Assembly: GCF_001957135.1 (NCBI RefSeq)
Contig: NZ_MPHK01000002.1
Coordinates: 325,526-389,525, forward strand
Direction of reading: 5' to 3'
Length of the DNA: 64,000 bases
DNA from: Shewanella sp. UCD-KL21
GTDB lineage: Bacteria > Pseudomonadota > Gammaproteobacteria > Enterobacterales > Shewanellaceae
The position numbers and the translations under genes were made by a program. The number at the start of each line of letters is the position of its first letter. Position 1 is the first letter of the stretch. The notes under the pieces were generated by a model. The model saw only the letters and a program-made list of their open reading frames with translations, was not told the origin of the DNA and did not search any database. Of this stretch, positions 38,509 through 47,797 are shown one piece after another.

Positions 38509-38676
38509 ATTTAATTAGCCGCTCATTTTTAGCTAATTTATTAGCCTGATAACAGACTAACTTTCCTTTTAGCAGGATTTAAGATAAAGGTCTTTCGCTA
38601 AAAGTATAGACCTTAAAATCAAAATTTCCTGTTTAAGCTTTCGCGGCTAAGCATCAGATTACTATCTTGAACAAAA

Positions 38677-39381
38677 CTATTTAGCCAACCATTGCTGGGT
38701 TAACTGCGGAGCATTATTAAGCATGTAGTTTTCAAGTGAGCGGCTATCACTGTAGTCTATTGCGCGCCATAATTTTACGCTAAAGCAGTCGCCCACATTA
38801 ACTACGCCGACACCTTTAGGGGTACCGGTCATCACAATGTCACCGTCTTCTAAACTGATAAATTCAGTTAACGATTGCTTAATGGCAGTTGTGCTATACA
38901 TCATTAAGTCACTGTGACCCACTTGGACAATGTTTTCATTGATAGATAATTGAAAAGCCCATTTACTGCAGGCTGTTGCGTCTAATCCCTTAAGGGAAAT
39001 AAAATCACTGAACAGCGCCGAGCCGTTAAAGGCTTTTGCCCGCTCCCAAGGTAATTGCTGAGCTTTAAGTGTCGATTGCAGCGCTCGTTTGGTTAAATCT
39101 AACCCTACACCCACTGCTGAAAACTGATTGTTTTCCATAATAAAACATAACTCAGTTTCGTAATGAATTGGCTCTTGTTGAAAGGCAATAAGCTCTGTTG
39201 TCATAGCTGAATTGGGTTTTAAAAATACCACCATATCTGCAGGCATCTCATTACCCAGCTCTTGGATATGATCGACATAGTTGCGACCGATACAAACGAT
39301 TTTAGAAGGCGTCATCTTTACACGGCTTGAAGCCGATGAGTTCGCGGTTGGGTTGATGATTGATACGGAATGTAAAGCCAC
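38677..39381 (-). CDS. Fumarylacetoacetate hydrolase family protein
   Basis: 234 residues of the FAH/YcgM fold, Mg-dependent C-C hydrolases or decarboxylases/tautomerases of short oxo-acids. CIGRNYVDHIQELGNE, the metal-ligand block PIHYETELCFI, and DGDIVMTGTPKGVG are intact. GTG start preceded by AAGGA; an internal ATG at 39315 would give the compact family length. Lies 42 nt after the RloA-like gene on the same strand, possibly one transcript. The exact substrate is unknown. Confidence 0.9.
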   Translation of the reverse strand: MALHSVSIINPTANSSASSRVKMTPSKIVCIGRNYVDHIQELGNEMPADMVVFLKPNSAMTTELIAFQQEPIHYETELCFIMENNQFSAVGVGLDLTKRALQSTLKAQQLPWERAKAFNGSALFSDFISLKGLDATACSKWAFQLSINENIVQVGHSDLMMYSTTAIKQSLTEFISLEDGDIVMTGTPKGVGVVNVGDCFSVKLWRAIDYSDSRSLENYMLNNAPQLTQQWLAK

Positions 39382-39423
39382 GATGAGTCCTTTTTTTGAT
39401 GACTAGGTATAAACAAATGTAAA

Positions 39424-39852
39424 TTATGAATCGAGTAAATAAGATGCTGAAGAATCGACTAAAAACCGCCCTGCTAGTGCTCTTCTGCCCAGCAACATTC
39501 TAAATTGCATATTGTCACGGGCAGTGAGTGTCAGCTCAATATCAAAATGATGTTCACCAATGATAATCGGCGTTTTTATCACATAACGACTGGTTATGTG
39601 TCCGCCAGAATCTTTGACATTACGACGATCAAACACCACAAAGTCACAAACAACTTCACGAGAGGATTTTTGCTCAGGGTGAAACCACACTTTAATCCAC
39701 TCTTGGTTATTTTTTATAAAGGGTTCAATTTTAAAAGCATGTAAGCATGAGGTTTTAGCGCCAGTATCAATTTTCATATTGACCCGTTCATTGGCAATTT
39801 CGGGAAATGTGGCCCACTCACACCAGCCAAGCACTTGTAACGATGTCGTCAT
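39424..39852 (-). CDS. RimK-associated retropepsin-like protease (RloA2/DUF785 family)
   Basis: 142 residues. A single aspartic protease-like motif IDTGAKTS (near 29) and the family end motif MLLGRRAL identify the retropepsin-like group often linked with RimK ATP-grasp ligases, proposed to act on glutamylated or cross-linked peptides. No rimK neighbour is present. No signal peptide. Function of the family is still indirect. Confidence 0.85.
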   Translation of the reverse strand: MTTSLQVLGWCEWATFPEIANERVNMKIDTGAKTSCLHAFKIEPFIKNNQEWIKVWFHPEQKSSREVVCDFVVFDRRNVKDSGGHITSRYVIKTPIIIGEHHFDIELTLTARDNMQFRMLLGRRALAGRFLVDSSASYLLDS

Positions 39853-40097
39853 GGTAAACCTTTAAAAATTTCTGTTTTATCCCAAGGGGCGCGTATAAAA
39901 TACGCTATCAATAATGGCCTTTAATCTAGCCTTTGATAGTACAAAGTACTACTTTAATATAAGCCTTTCTAATACTGAAACCTAGCTTTTAATAGATTGA
40001 ATTTAAACTTAATCTATATAAATGAACACTCATTTGAGCTGATGGCGATCATACGCCGTTAAGGCGCAATTAACGATTAACACGAATAAGGCAGCCT

Positions 40098-40769
40098 ATG
40101 TTTTCTCAACAAAGCTTTGATTTTCTGACTCTTCTAGCTGATAACAACGATCGAGAATGGTTTAAGCAAAACCAGCAAACCTATGAAGACTTAGTGCGTA
40201 CGCCAACCCTTAAATTTATTGAAGCCATGCAAGGCCCTATCCTTAGCTTATCGCCAAGGTTGACAGCTGTGCCTAAAAAAGTCGGCGGCAGTATGATGCG
40301 CCCCCAAAGAGACAGCCGATTCAGTAAAGATAAAAGTCCTTATAAACTTAACGTTGGCATTCAATTCCGACATTTCCAAGGTAAAGATGTCCATGCTCCA
40401 GGCATATATTTGCACCTTGCCAATGATGGCTGTTTTTTAGCAGCAGGGATTTGGCACCCAGAATCAAAAGCACTCAATGCCATTCGTCATTGTATTGATG
40501 AAAACCCTAATGGTTATAAAAAGGCTTTGGCACAATTAGCTGCAGCTGGGTTTGAGTTATCTGGGGAAAGCTTAATCAGACCACCCCGTGGATTTGATAA
40601 AGATCATCCATTCATTGAAGAATTAAAGCGCAAAGATTTTATTGCCATCAAACCTGTCACCATTGAGCAAGTCTGCGCTGATGATTTTGTGGAGTTCTGC
40701 GCTAAAGAGTTTAAGCATACCATTGGTTTAATGGGCTATTTATGCTTTGCCTTAGACTTAGATTTTTAG
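40098..40769 (+). CDS. DUF2461 family protein
   Basis: 223 residues, conserved family of unknown function (TIGR02453). Hallmarks: F-x-F-L-x-x-L-x-x-N-N-x-R-E-W-F at the N-terminus, a central SRFSKDKSPYK, and GIYLHL...FLAAGIWHP. Soluble, no catalytic motif known. ATG with AAGG 6 nt upstream. No operon partner. Confidence 0.88.
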   Translation: MFSQQSFDFLTLLADNNDREWFKQNQQTYEDLVRTPTLKFIEAMQGPILSLSPRLTAVPKKVGGSMMRPQRDSRFSKDKSPYKLNVGIQFRHFQGKDVHAPGIYLHLANDGCFLAAGIWHPESKALNAIRHCIDENPNGYKKALAQLAAAGFELSGESLIRPPRGFDKDHPFIEELKRKDFIAIKPVTIEQVCADDFVEFCAKEFKHTIGLMGYLCFALDLDF

Positions 40770-40951
40770 TAATAATGACTACTGTCATCATTGCAACAGG
40801 GTCGTAGATGGAGGTTATTCTGAAGATATAAACATTCGCCACTAAACGAGACCAACCAAGACGCTGAGAACCAGTGCTGGTGAATTAGCGAAAATTATCC
40901 AAATTTTAACTACTATTATTTAAAGGCTAACATAACCAGCAGGCATTTAAG

Positions 40952-42631
40952 TTGACAACATTCTCACGGCTATATTCTGTTATTACTCCAAAAGAACTCA
41001 GCAAAGAAACGATGATAGTGCTGATGGCGCTGTATTTTACGCTAGTGATTAACTTTCCGCTTATCCAACGTATTTTTCAATTATCAACTGATAGCCATTT
41101 CGTATTCTCTATTACACCGGCGCTAGTACTCTTTAGCATTTTTATCATTGTTTTTTGCTTATTTTCGTCTCGATTTATCTTTAAGCCCTTACTAACAATC
41201 TTACTGCTCACCTCTGCGGCAGCCATGTATGGCACCATGAAATACCAGGTATATTTTGATTACGCCATGATTGAGAATATCTTTGAAACCAATACTGGCG
41301 AAGCCCTATCCTATATCAGCACTACATCCATTTTATATATCTTGGTGTTTGGACTAATTCCATCCATATGGTTATGGCGAGTGCGCCTAACGCCATCACA
41401 AAGCTTAGTTAAATCCTTAATGAGACGTTCAACATTAGTGATTGTAGGCTTAGGTTTAATAGGAGTCGTGCTACTAGGCTTTTATAAGGACTATGTGTCG
41501 ATGGGGCGTAATAATGTTTACCTTAAGAAAATGGTCATACCTGCCCACGCCTTTAATACGGTTAAATATATTTATAAAAACAATTTTGTCACCCCCTTGC
41601 CTTATACCGTTAGAGGCCAAGATGCACGCTTAATCGATACTAACCCAACAAAGCCAACTTTATTTGTACTGGTCGTCGGCGAAACGGCCCGCGCTCAAAA
41701 TATGGCTTATTACGGCTATAGTCGTAACACCAATCCTTACACTGAAAACTTAGACTTTATTGTTGTTAATAATGTCAGCTCATGTGGCACCGCGACCGCG
41801 CATTCATTGCCTTGCATGTTTTCTGATCTCACTCACGATAATTATAACCGTGAAAAAGCACTGGCCACTGACAACCTACTAGACATAATTCATCAAGCAG
41901 GCGTAGAAGTGGTATGGCTTGACAATGATGGCGGCGATAAGCATCTGGCAGACCACGTTATTGAGTTTAATATTCCGACTGACTCAAGTGATGATTTGTG
42001 TGACGGTAATAGCTGTTATGATCAAGTCCTGGTGCGCGAGTTTGCTTCACATATCGAACAGCGATTAGAAACTAAGCAGCAAACGTTAACCAATCAATTA
42101 TTGATATTGCACACAATTGGGAGTCATGGACCAACCTATTTTAAACGTTACCCTAAAGATAAGCAGCATTTTAGCCCCGCCTGTGAGCGCAGCGATCTTG
42201 AAAATTGCAGCGATGAAGAAATCATCAATGTCTATGACAATACCTTAGTTTATACCGATTATATTTTGTCAGAAATCGTTAAACTATTAGAGCAATACGC
42301 CAGCGATTATGAAGTGGCAATGATGTATATCTCTGATCATGGTGAGTCGCTGGGTGAAAGCGGTATGTATCTTCATGGCACCCCTTATGCTTTTGCACCA
42401 GCAGAGCAAACGCTTGTACCTTGGTATTTATGGTTACCAGAAAGCTACGCCCAGTCAAAGCAACTCGACCGTCAATGTATCATCACGCAAGTGAGTCAGG
42501 GGACGCATTCCCATGACAATTTGTTTAATACGCTTATCGGCTTGTATGGCGTCGATACCCATTTACTCGATACTTCGCTTGATCTTAGCCATTCTTGCAT
42601 GCAAACAACTGAGCTTTTGGGGACAAAATAG
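40952..42631 (+). CDS. eptA: Phosphoethanolamine-lipid A transferase (EptA/MCR family)
   Basis: 559-residue inner-membrane enzyme. Five hydrophobic N-terminal segments to about residue 190, then a periplasmic sulfatase-fold domain: nucleophile Thr245 in VVGETARAQN, SSCGTATAHSLPCM, TIGSHGPTY, and metal-binding SDHGESLGE. Conserved Cys pairs for disulfides are present. It moves phosphoethanolamine from PE to lipid A, lowering negative charge. Shewanella EptA proteins are close relatives of MCR-4 (established), so this is an intrinsic, chromosomal homologue. Starts at TTG 40952; an ATG at codon 21 would cut into the first helix. Confidence 0.93.
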   Translation: MTTFSRLYSVITPKELSKETMIVLMALYFTLVINFPLIQRIFQLSTDSHFVFSITPALVLFSIFIIVFCLFSSRFIFKPLLTILLLTSAAAMYGTMKYQVYFDYAMIENIFETNTGEALSYISTTSILYILVFGLIPSIWLWRVRLTPSQSLVKSLMRRSTLVIVGLGLIGVVLLGFYKDYVSMGRNNVYLKKMVIPAHAFNTVKYIYKNNFVTPLPYTVRGQDARLIDTNPTKPTLFVLVVGETARAQNMAYYGYSRNTNPYTENLDFIVVNNVSSCGTATAHSLPCMFSDLTHDNYNREKALATDNLLDIIHQAGVEVVWLDNDGGDKHLADHVIEFNIPTDSSDDLCDGNSCYDQVLVREFASHIEQRLETKQQTLTNQLLILHTIGSHGPTYFKRYPKDKQHFSPACERSDLENCSDEEIINVYDNTLVYTDYILSEIVKLLEQYASDYEVAMMYISDHGESLGESGMYLHGTPYAFAPAEQTLVPWYLWLPESYAQSKQLDRQCIITQVSQGTHSHDNLFNTLIGLYGVDTHLLDTSLDLSHSCMQTTELLGTK

Positions 42632-42816
42632 CATTTAGTGATAGCGATTTATCTCTGCTATCACTCGTCGCCCTCAAACTAGTCGCAATAAATATGGCCT
42701 AAATTAGCCGACGAATTAGATTTTTAATCAACTTCATCTATATTTATCTAATAAATAAAATGATTAACTATCAGCCCGTTAATTACGTACTCACCGACAA
42801 TGTTAAAGGCTCACGG

Positions 42817-44160
42817 ATGATAAAAATGCGCTTTTCTCGAGCTTCGACTCGATACTATTTCACCGCCCTTTCGGCCTGTTCACTATTACTGACGCAATCT
42901 TTTGCCCATAGCGCCCCACAGAATATTAAATCCGTCATTAATCGCGCCGAGTCGCCAAGGGTTGGCACAAGAGAGCTGATACTCCCCTACGCCTTCAGTA
43001 CCGACTCAATGGGCTTAAACTTAGGTGTTGGCACTATGGTCAGTGGTTACGGGCAAGAACAAATGACTATCGGTGGTACCGTCTATGGTGGTGATGTCAG
43101 TTACGGCGTTGGCGCAGGGATATGGAACTTTAAAATACCACGAACCGAACGCTTCTTTTTAAGTGCCGTTGGCTTTGTCGGCTATTATCCACAGAAAAAA
43201 GCCTACGCCGGCGGTACCTTGAATTATACCCCAGCAGGCACGCCTATACCTGGTAGTAATGACTCCTCAAATGAACAGTTTTTACAAGCTGATGGCTCGT
43301 CAAACTGGTGGAATATCAAACTTGAATACACCCTACCCATTGGTGCAACACGTGATAAAGGCCAAGTAAACTATGAACTGACCCGCGGCTTATTGACCTC
43401 AAAACCCTCTGGTGGTGACAGCTGGAACCCGCTTGAGTCTGGTGCCACAGTGGCAATATTGAAACAATTTAACCGCTTTGAAACCTTTGAATTTGAAGAC
43501 GGCGAATTAGATGGCGCCGTTCATGCGATGAGTTTAGGGCTGCTTTATGATAATACCGACTTTTCACGAAACCCCAGCTACGGCAGTAAGCAGTTTGTCG
43601 CCATTTCCCATGATGCGGCTTGGCTAGATTCTGATAATCAGTGGACATTTATCGAATTTGAAGCTAGCAAGTACTTCTCTTTTGGGGCCTCAGACTGGGC
43701 ATCGCAACGCATATTAGCGTTAAATTTTTGGACCGGTTACTCGCCCTCATGGGAGCTTGAATATAATGATGAAGGAGGAAGAAGGATCACCAATGATGCA
43801 CCCTACAGCGAAGGGGCAACACTCGGTGGCTTTTATCGAATGCGCGGTTATGACAGCAGCCGTTTTCACGATAAAGCCTCGATATATGGCACAGCTGAAT
43901 ATCGCTACACCTTCAAAAACAACCCCATTGAAGATGTAAACTGGCTTAAATTTTTACGCCTAGATTGGTTTCAATTGGTGGGCTTTGTTGAAGCAGGCCG
44001 CGTTGGTGAGGCTTATACCGCCAATGAATTATTAACCGATTTAAAATTTGATTACGGCGTTTCTCTTAGAGCATTAACCGCAGGGATCATTGTAAGGTTT
44101 GATGTCGCCCAATCAGATGAAGCCACCAATGCTTGGGTGATGGTAGATCATCCGTTTTAA
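42817..44160 (+). CDS. Omp85/BamA-TamA-type outer membrane beta-barrel protein
   Basis: 447 residues from ATG 42817, which has AAAGG 7 nt upstream and directly begins a signal peptide (RYYFTALSACSLLLTQSFAHSA); an ATG at 42760 would add 19 residues before it. The mature part is beta-rich with GGFYRMRGYDSSRF and EYRYTFK, the strand and loop-6 style signatures of surface-antigen (D15) barrels, and it ends in Phe as outer-membrane barrels do. No POTRA domains are present. Same strand and about 185 nt after eptA. Client or substrate unknown. Confidence 0.82.
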   Translation: MIKMRFSRASTRYYFTALSACSLLLTQSFAHSAPQNIKSVINRAESPRVGTRELILPYAFSTDSMGLNLGVGTMVSGYGQEQMTIGGTVYGGDVSYGVGAGIWNFKIPRTERFFLSAVGFVGYYPQKKAYAGGTLNYTPAGTPIPGSNDSSNEQFLQADGSSNWWNIKLEYTLPIGATRDKGQVNYELTRGLLTSKPSGGDSWNPLESGATVAILKQFNRFETFEFEDGELDGAVHAMSLGLLYDNTDFSRNPSYGSKQFVAISHDAAWLDSDNQWTFIEFEASKYFSFGASDWASQRILALNFWTGYSPSWELEYNDEGGRRITNDAPYSEGATLGGFYRMRGYDSSRFHDKASIYGTAEYRYTFKNNPIEDVNWLKFLRLDWFQLVGFVEAGRVGEAYTANELLTDLKFDYGVSLRALTAGIIVRFDVAQSDEATNAWVMVDHPF

Positions 44161-44190
44161 CTAGGCCTTAATCCACAAAAGTGCCGCGCT

Positions 44191-44238
44191 AACAATAGTA
44201 AGTGTGGTTATAACAATAGTAAGCGGCGTTATAACAAT
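44191..44238. repeat. 21-bp tandem repeat
   Basis: Two full copies beginning AACAATAGTAAG and ending GTTAT (44191-44211, 44212-44232) plus a partial third AACAAT, in the gap after the barrel-protein gene. Confidence 0.75.
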
Positions 44239-44244
44239 CTGTAC

Positions 44245-44314
44245 GACCATACTAAAGTTTGATCATTTTCAAGCTCACTTTTGGACAAAAATGTTGTAAT
44301 GCACCTTCGGATGA
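44245..44314 (+). repeat. Dispersed repeat, copy A
   Basis: The 70-base element beginning GACCATACTAAAGTTTGAT and containing AGCTCACTTTTGGACA matches copy B (61753-61820) at 44 of the first 50 positions by my alignment. It lies between the barrel-protein gene and the 3' end of relE. Confidence 0.8.
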
Positions 44315-44376
44315 ATTACAACATATCTTCTATAAATGATAAAAATAAAAAGTGGACATATAGTCTTATCCTTAAA

Positions 44377-44661
44377 TTACAAACGCTTATCTGCATACCT
44401 GTAAGCTTCAGCGCCTTCTCTTTTTCCAACAGCTACAACAAAAACAGTGATCCGCTCGTCTTGTACTTGGTATATCAATCGATAACCCGCGCTACGCAAC
44501 TTGATTTTGTAACAGTCGGGTAATTCTCGTAACCGATTAGCTTCGATACGAGGGTTAACCTGCACCTCAGCTAACTTCTTTTTAAACTGCTGGCGAACGG
44601 TATCACCCAACTTGTGCCATTCCTTCAAAGCACGGGGATCAAACTCCAACTCATAGGTCAT
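44377..44661 (-). CDS. relE: RelE toxin mRNA endonuclease
   Basis: 94 residues. Closely resembles E. coli RelE throughout (FDPRALKEWHKLG, RIEANRLRELPDCYKIKLRS, GYRLIYQV, VGKREGAEAY), with the Lys/Arg/Tyr catalytic set visible. It cleaves mRNA in the ribosomal A site. The ATG at 44661 is chosen because ATGACC overlaps the relB stop; the frame is open three codons further up. Confidence 0.95.
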   Translation of the reverse strand: MTYELEFDPRALKEWHKLGDTVRQQFKKKLAEVQVNPRIEANRLRELPDCYKIKLRSAGYRLIYQVQDERITVFVVAVGKREGAEAYRYADKRL

Positions 44662-44893
44662 CCAAAGCAACCTTCACACCAGGTTGTGGATCGGCCAAGC
44701 GAGCCTTTGCTAATTCTAAAAGGGCTTGGTCCTCATCGGTTAACAGTACCGGCTTAAATGGCAGCACCCCTCTTTGCGCTACATATTCCAATGTTTGGCG
44801 TAGCAACTCTGATGGTGTCACACCGAGTTTTTCCAAGGCCGCATAAGAGCGTGTTTTTAGCTCGTCATCGACACGAATATTAATGGTTCCCAT
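44651..44893 (-). CDS. relB: RelB antitoxin
   Basis: 80 residues. RHH N-terminus TINIRVDDELKTRSYAALEKLGVTPSE matches E. coli RelB closely; the C-terminus should wrap RelE. Overlaps relE by 11 bp. Two palindromes upstream are candidate operators. Confidence 0.94.
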   Translation of the reverse strand: MGTINIRVDDELKTRSYAALEKLGVTPSELLRQTLEYVAQRGVLPFKPVLLTDEDQALLELAKARLADPQPGVKVALDDL

Positions 44894-44904
44894 AATCAGA
44901 CCTT

Positions 44905-44926
44905 GTAGTTACAAATGTAATTACAT
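44905..44926. promoter_or_regulatory. relBE operator candidates
   Basis: TGTAGTTACA (44905) and the perfect palindrome TGTAATTACA (44917), spaced 12 bp, lie 12-33 bp before the relB ATG. Similar TTGTAAT-type sites operate E. coli relBE. Confidence 0.75.
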
Positions 44927-45000
44927 GGTATGAGTTTGTACAACAAATAGCAAGCGCCAAATATTGTAAGATAGCGCCCCTAGGTCGAATCGCCAAAAAA

Positions 45001-45060
45001 TATCAAACTATTATATAAATGATCAAACATTATTAAGAATTACCAAACTAACATATAAAC
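45001..45060. repeat. Three 20-bp degenerate repeats
   Basis: TATCAAACTATT, GATCAAACATTA and TACCAAACTAAC begin units at 45001, 45021 and 45041, exactly 20 bp apart and AT-rich. They lie between divergent relB and the methyltransferase gene, a 342-base gap otherwise without features. Confidence 0.5.
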
Positions 45061-45235
45061 GCACACAACCTCCCCATTAACGGCTATTGCTGTCTGCTAA
45101 GGCCTAGGATAATTAGACACAAGCCTTGCTTTAACCGCCGCCGATAAAACAAGCACGGATTTAACAACAGCAGCAGTCATGGTAAACTGCAGCACAATTA
45201 TCCCCATTGCGCTGCAAAGCCAACCTGAGTGAGTC

Positions 45236-46630
45236 ATGGAACCAGTTAATCAACCCCATCTTCAAGCTAATACTCCTGCAGAAAAAAGAGCATTAAGCTA
45301 CTCTGCCACCATCAAAAAGTTATTCGATGAAGTATTAGACACCAAAATGCCTGCTGATAGGATTGTGGCAAACTACTTCCGTGAGCACAAAAAGCATGGT
45401 TCAAAAGATCGCCGTGTGATTCGTGAAACCTTATTTGGGCTATTTCGTTGGTGGGGCTGGCTAAAACAGTTTGGTTCTCAGCATGAGCAACAAACTTGGT
45501 ATCAAATGCTCAGCGTTTGTGCCTTACTTGAGCAGCATCAATGGCGTCAGTTTGCTGCTGCGTGGCAACAATTTGGCGGCTTTAGTCCTGAACAAATCAG
45601 CTTGATAAATCACACCATTGACGCTAATGCTGTTGCTAACTCATCTAATGCGCAACCAAGTGAAAGCTTTGATGTTAGCCACAAAAATAGCCTTATGGGT
45701 AAGCTGTTTACGACTATTGAATTTGCTGAAACCCAACTATTACCCGATTGGTTTTGGGCGCTATGCACCATTGATGATCAGCAAAACAAACTAAAATTGA
45801 TTGAAGCCATGAGCAGCCGCCCGCCGATTTGGGCAAGAGCGCAGCGTATTAATACAGCATCGGCAGTCAGCACATTACAGGCAGCTGGTATTGACGCCCA
45901 GGCCAGTGAATATTTTACTGATGCATTAAGCCTTGGCAGCAAAAGCATTAACCTCAATGACGTCGACTTGTACAAACAAGGCAAGCTTGAAATTCAAGAT
46001 TTAGCCTCACAAGTTATCGGTAATGTTTGTCAGCCTAAAGCAAACGACCAATGGTGGGATACCTGCAGTGGCGCCGGTGGCAAAACCTTACAGCTGCGCT
46101 CATTGATGCTGCAACATGGCGCATCAAACAACAATGCAACTGGTAGCATTACCTCATCAGACATTCGCTCAAAAGCCCTAGAAGAGCTTAATAAACGCGC
46201 CAAACGGGCAAACTTTGACAGCATTAGCGTCGCGCGCTGGAAAACCGATGAATTACCAGTCGCTAAAGCCCATTTTGATGGCGTACTGGTTGATGCCCCA
46301 TGTAGCTGCACCGGCACTTGGCGCAGAAACCCAGATATGCGCTGGATTGATGAGCCAAGCTGTATCGAAGATAAGCCAGCACTGCAGCTAGATATCCTAA
46401 CCCGCAGCGCTCAAGCGGTTAAACAAGGCGGCAAACTCGTCTATGCCACCTGCTCGTTATCGCCGCTTGAAAACGAACAAGTGGTGCAGCAATTCTTACA
46501 ACACAATAGTGACTTTGAGTTGATCACCAGCGTACATCCATTTACCCAAGCTAAGCTTGAACATATTACTGTATGGCCTTATGAAGCCAATAGTGACGGC
46601 ATGTACGTGGCGAGAATGATAAGAAAGTAA
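45236..46630 (+). CDS. RsmB/RsmF-like 16S rRNA m5C methyltransferase
   Basis: 464-residue SAM-dependent RNA cytosine-C5 methyltransferase of the NOL1/NOP2/Sun type. SAM loop CSGAGGKTLQL, motif IV DAPCSCTGTWRRNPD (Cys356, Cys358) and motif VI YATCS (Cys406) carry the two catalytic Cys. The N-terminal 190 residues resemble an RNA-binding region, but not the NusB-like domain of canonical RsmB, so the exact rRNA position is uncertain. ATG start, its own terminator downstream. Confidence 0.92.
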   Translation: MEPVNQPHLQANTPAEKRALSYSATIKKLFDEVLDTKMPADRIVANYFREHKKHGSKDRRVIRETLFGLFRWWGWLKQFGSQHEQQTWYQMLSVCALLEQHQWRQFAAAWQQFGGFSPEQISLINHTIDANAVANSSNAQPSESFDVSHKNSLMGKLFTTIEFAETQLLPDWFWALCTIDDQQNKLKLIEAMSSRPPIWARAQRINTASAVSTLQAAGIDAQASEYFTDALSLGSKSINLNDVDLYKQGKLEIQDLASQVIGNVCQPKANDQWWDTCSGAGGKTLQLRSLMLQHGASNNNATGSITSSDIRSKALEELNKRAKRANFDSISVARWKTDELPVAKAHFDGVLVDAPCSCTGTWRRNPDMRWIDEPSCIEDKPALQLDILTRSAQAVKQGGKLVYATCSLSPLENEQVVQQFLQHNSDFELITSVHPFTQAKLEHITVWPYEANSDGMYVARMIRK

Positions 46631-46671
46631 CGTCCCTATTTATCAATAGGGATGACAATAAACTATTATCA

Positions 46672-46707
46672 AAAAAGGCCTTCACAAACATATGTGAAGG
46701 CCTTTTT
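46672..46707 (+). terminator. Terminator after the rRNA methyltransferase gene
   Basis: 15-bp stem AAAAAGGCCTTCACA / TGTGAAGGCCTTTTT with a six-nt loop and T-rich end. Confidence 0.92.
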
Positions 46708-46740
46708 ATTTATTCAATGGCTGCACTCAATAGCAGTACT

Positions 46741-46765
46741 GTACGCCCGTATTAAAGTTTGATAA
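46741..46765 (+). repeat. Dispersed motif, copy C (left of second GNAT module)
   Basis: GTACGCCCGTATTAAAGTTT continuing GATAA, sharing the core of copies A and B; an inverted copy lies on the other side of the GNAT module at 47773. AATAGTTTGATAA-like variants follow within 100 bases. Confidence 0.6.
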
Positions 46766-46920
46766 AAAATATGGTTATCATGAACGGTTACAACTCAATA
46801 GTTTGATAATTTCTCTGAGAACGGATGTCGTTTTCTTATAATAAAGTTTGTTACTTTAGCGTGCCGTACTTGTTCAAACTCTCAATAGCAGGCATCATTT
46901 TTAGGCACACTTTGCATCCT

Positions 46921-47430
46921 TTAAATTAATACTTTTTGAGCCGCTTCAATGTCCTTTACTCTAGCCATAAGCAACATAGGATCAAATGTGGATTCTTTGA
47001 AGCCAAATCTTGTGTAAAAATCTTTGGCTGAGTCGTCAATAGCGTGAACAAGAATACCCGCTCCGCCGACTACGTTCATAGCATAAACAGACCTTTTGAC
47101 ACAGTCTTTCAGAAGGCCAACACCGATGCCTTTTCCGTGGTGCGAGTCATTGACGGCTAATCTTGCAAGAACAATCATCGGTATTGGGCTGGGGCTGTTT
47201 CTTCTTAGGGCTGCTATCGCGCCTTCACGCTGAACAGACCCCATAGCAATAGCGTAATAGCCAATTACCTTTGCAGTGTTAGAATCGGTGACAATATAAA
47301 CTTTTGCATTATTTCGTTGTTGGCTTTTTAGTGCCTTTTTTACTAGCCAGTCATTTAGCTCCGGCCTACCACAATCAAAATCAGATAAATCGTGAGTTTC
47401 TGTAAGCAATTCAGGTGCAGTTACTCCCAA
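46921..47430 (-). CDS. GNAT acetyltransferase toxin (second module)
   Basis: 169 residues, same TA-type GNAT family as the first module but clearly diverged: FDCGRPELNDWLVKKA, LARLAVNDSHHGKGIGVGLLKD (acetyl-CoA loop), DFYTRFGFKES. Starts at TTG 47430, overlapping the antitoxin stop, with AGGA 8 nt upstream; no nearer ATG suits the fold. Expected to acetylate aminoacyl-tRNA. Confidence 0.9.
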   Translation of the reverse strand: MGVTAPELLTETHDLSDFDCGRPELNDWLVKKALKSQQRNNAKVYIVTDSNTAKVIGYYAIAMGSVQREGAIAALRRNSPSPIPMIVLARLAVNDSHHGKGIGVGLLKDCVKRSVYAMNVVGGAGILVHAIDDSAKDFYTRFGFKESTFDPMLLMARVKDIEAAQKVLI

Positions 47431-47687
47431 GGTGATTTCCTATTCATCAACTCTACCATACCTTTATCAACTGCTGCTTCAGCGTCTAACGCTTGCTCAA
47501 ATGCAGCTAAGGCTTGTTCATCCAAAGCAAAATCTCTTTGTGAAGCTATAACTTTGTGAGCTTCATGAAGTGCTGCTTGCTGAATAAATACAGAGCGGTC
47601 AACCTTTAGTAAATTAGCCGCAGCATCAATGATATTACGAACAGACGGCTCTACTCGCATATTGATAGGTGCAGTTTTAGTAGCCAT
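47421..47687 (-). CDS. DUF1778 antitoxin (second module)
   Basis: 88 residues. RHH-type N-terminus INMRVEPSVRNIIDAAANLLKVDRSVF with an acidic C-terminal tail. Overlaps the toxin by 10 bp. Only distantly similar to the first DUF1778 protein, so cross-neutralisation is unlikely (inference). Confidence 0.9.
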   Translation of the reverse strand: MATKTAPINMRVEPSVRNIIDAAANLLKVDRSVFIQQAALHEAHKVIASQRDFALDEQALAAFEQALDAEAAVDKGMVELMNRKSPWE

Positions 47688-47697
47688 GTCAGCTCCC

Positions 47698-47743
47698 GTA
47701 TATTAATTAGATACACGCATCATAGTATATCTATTGGATACAC
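47698..47743. promoter_or_regulatory. Operator repeats of the second DUF1778/GNAT module
   Basis: Two 19-bp direct repeats, GTATATTAATTAGATACAC (47698) and GTATATCTATTGGATACAC (47725), spaced 27 bp, each with GTAT/ATAC dyad ends, sit just upstream of the antitoxin gene. Confidence 0.75.
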
Positions 47744-47772
47744 ACAAAGGTTTAATAATGTTGCTCGGGTAT

Positions 47773-47797
47773 ATATCAAACTTCAATATGAACGCAC
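47773..47797 (-). repeat. Dispersed motif, copy D (right of second GNAT module)
   Basis: On the minus strand it reads GTGCGTTCATATTGAAGTTT then GATAT, matching copies A-C with 3-5 changes. It is inverted relative to copy C, so the two bracket the GNAT module. Confidence 0.55.
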
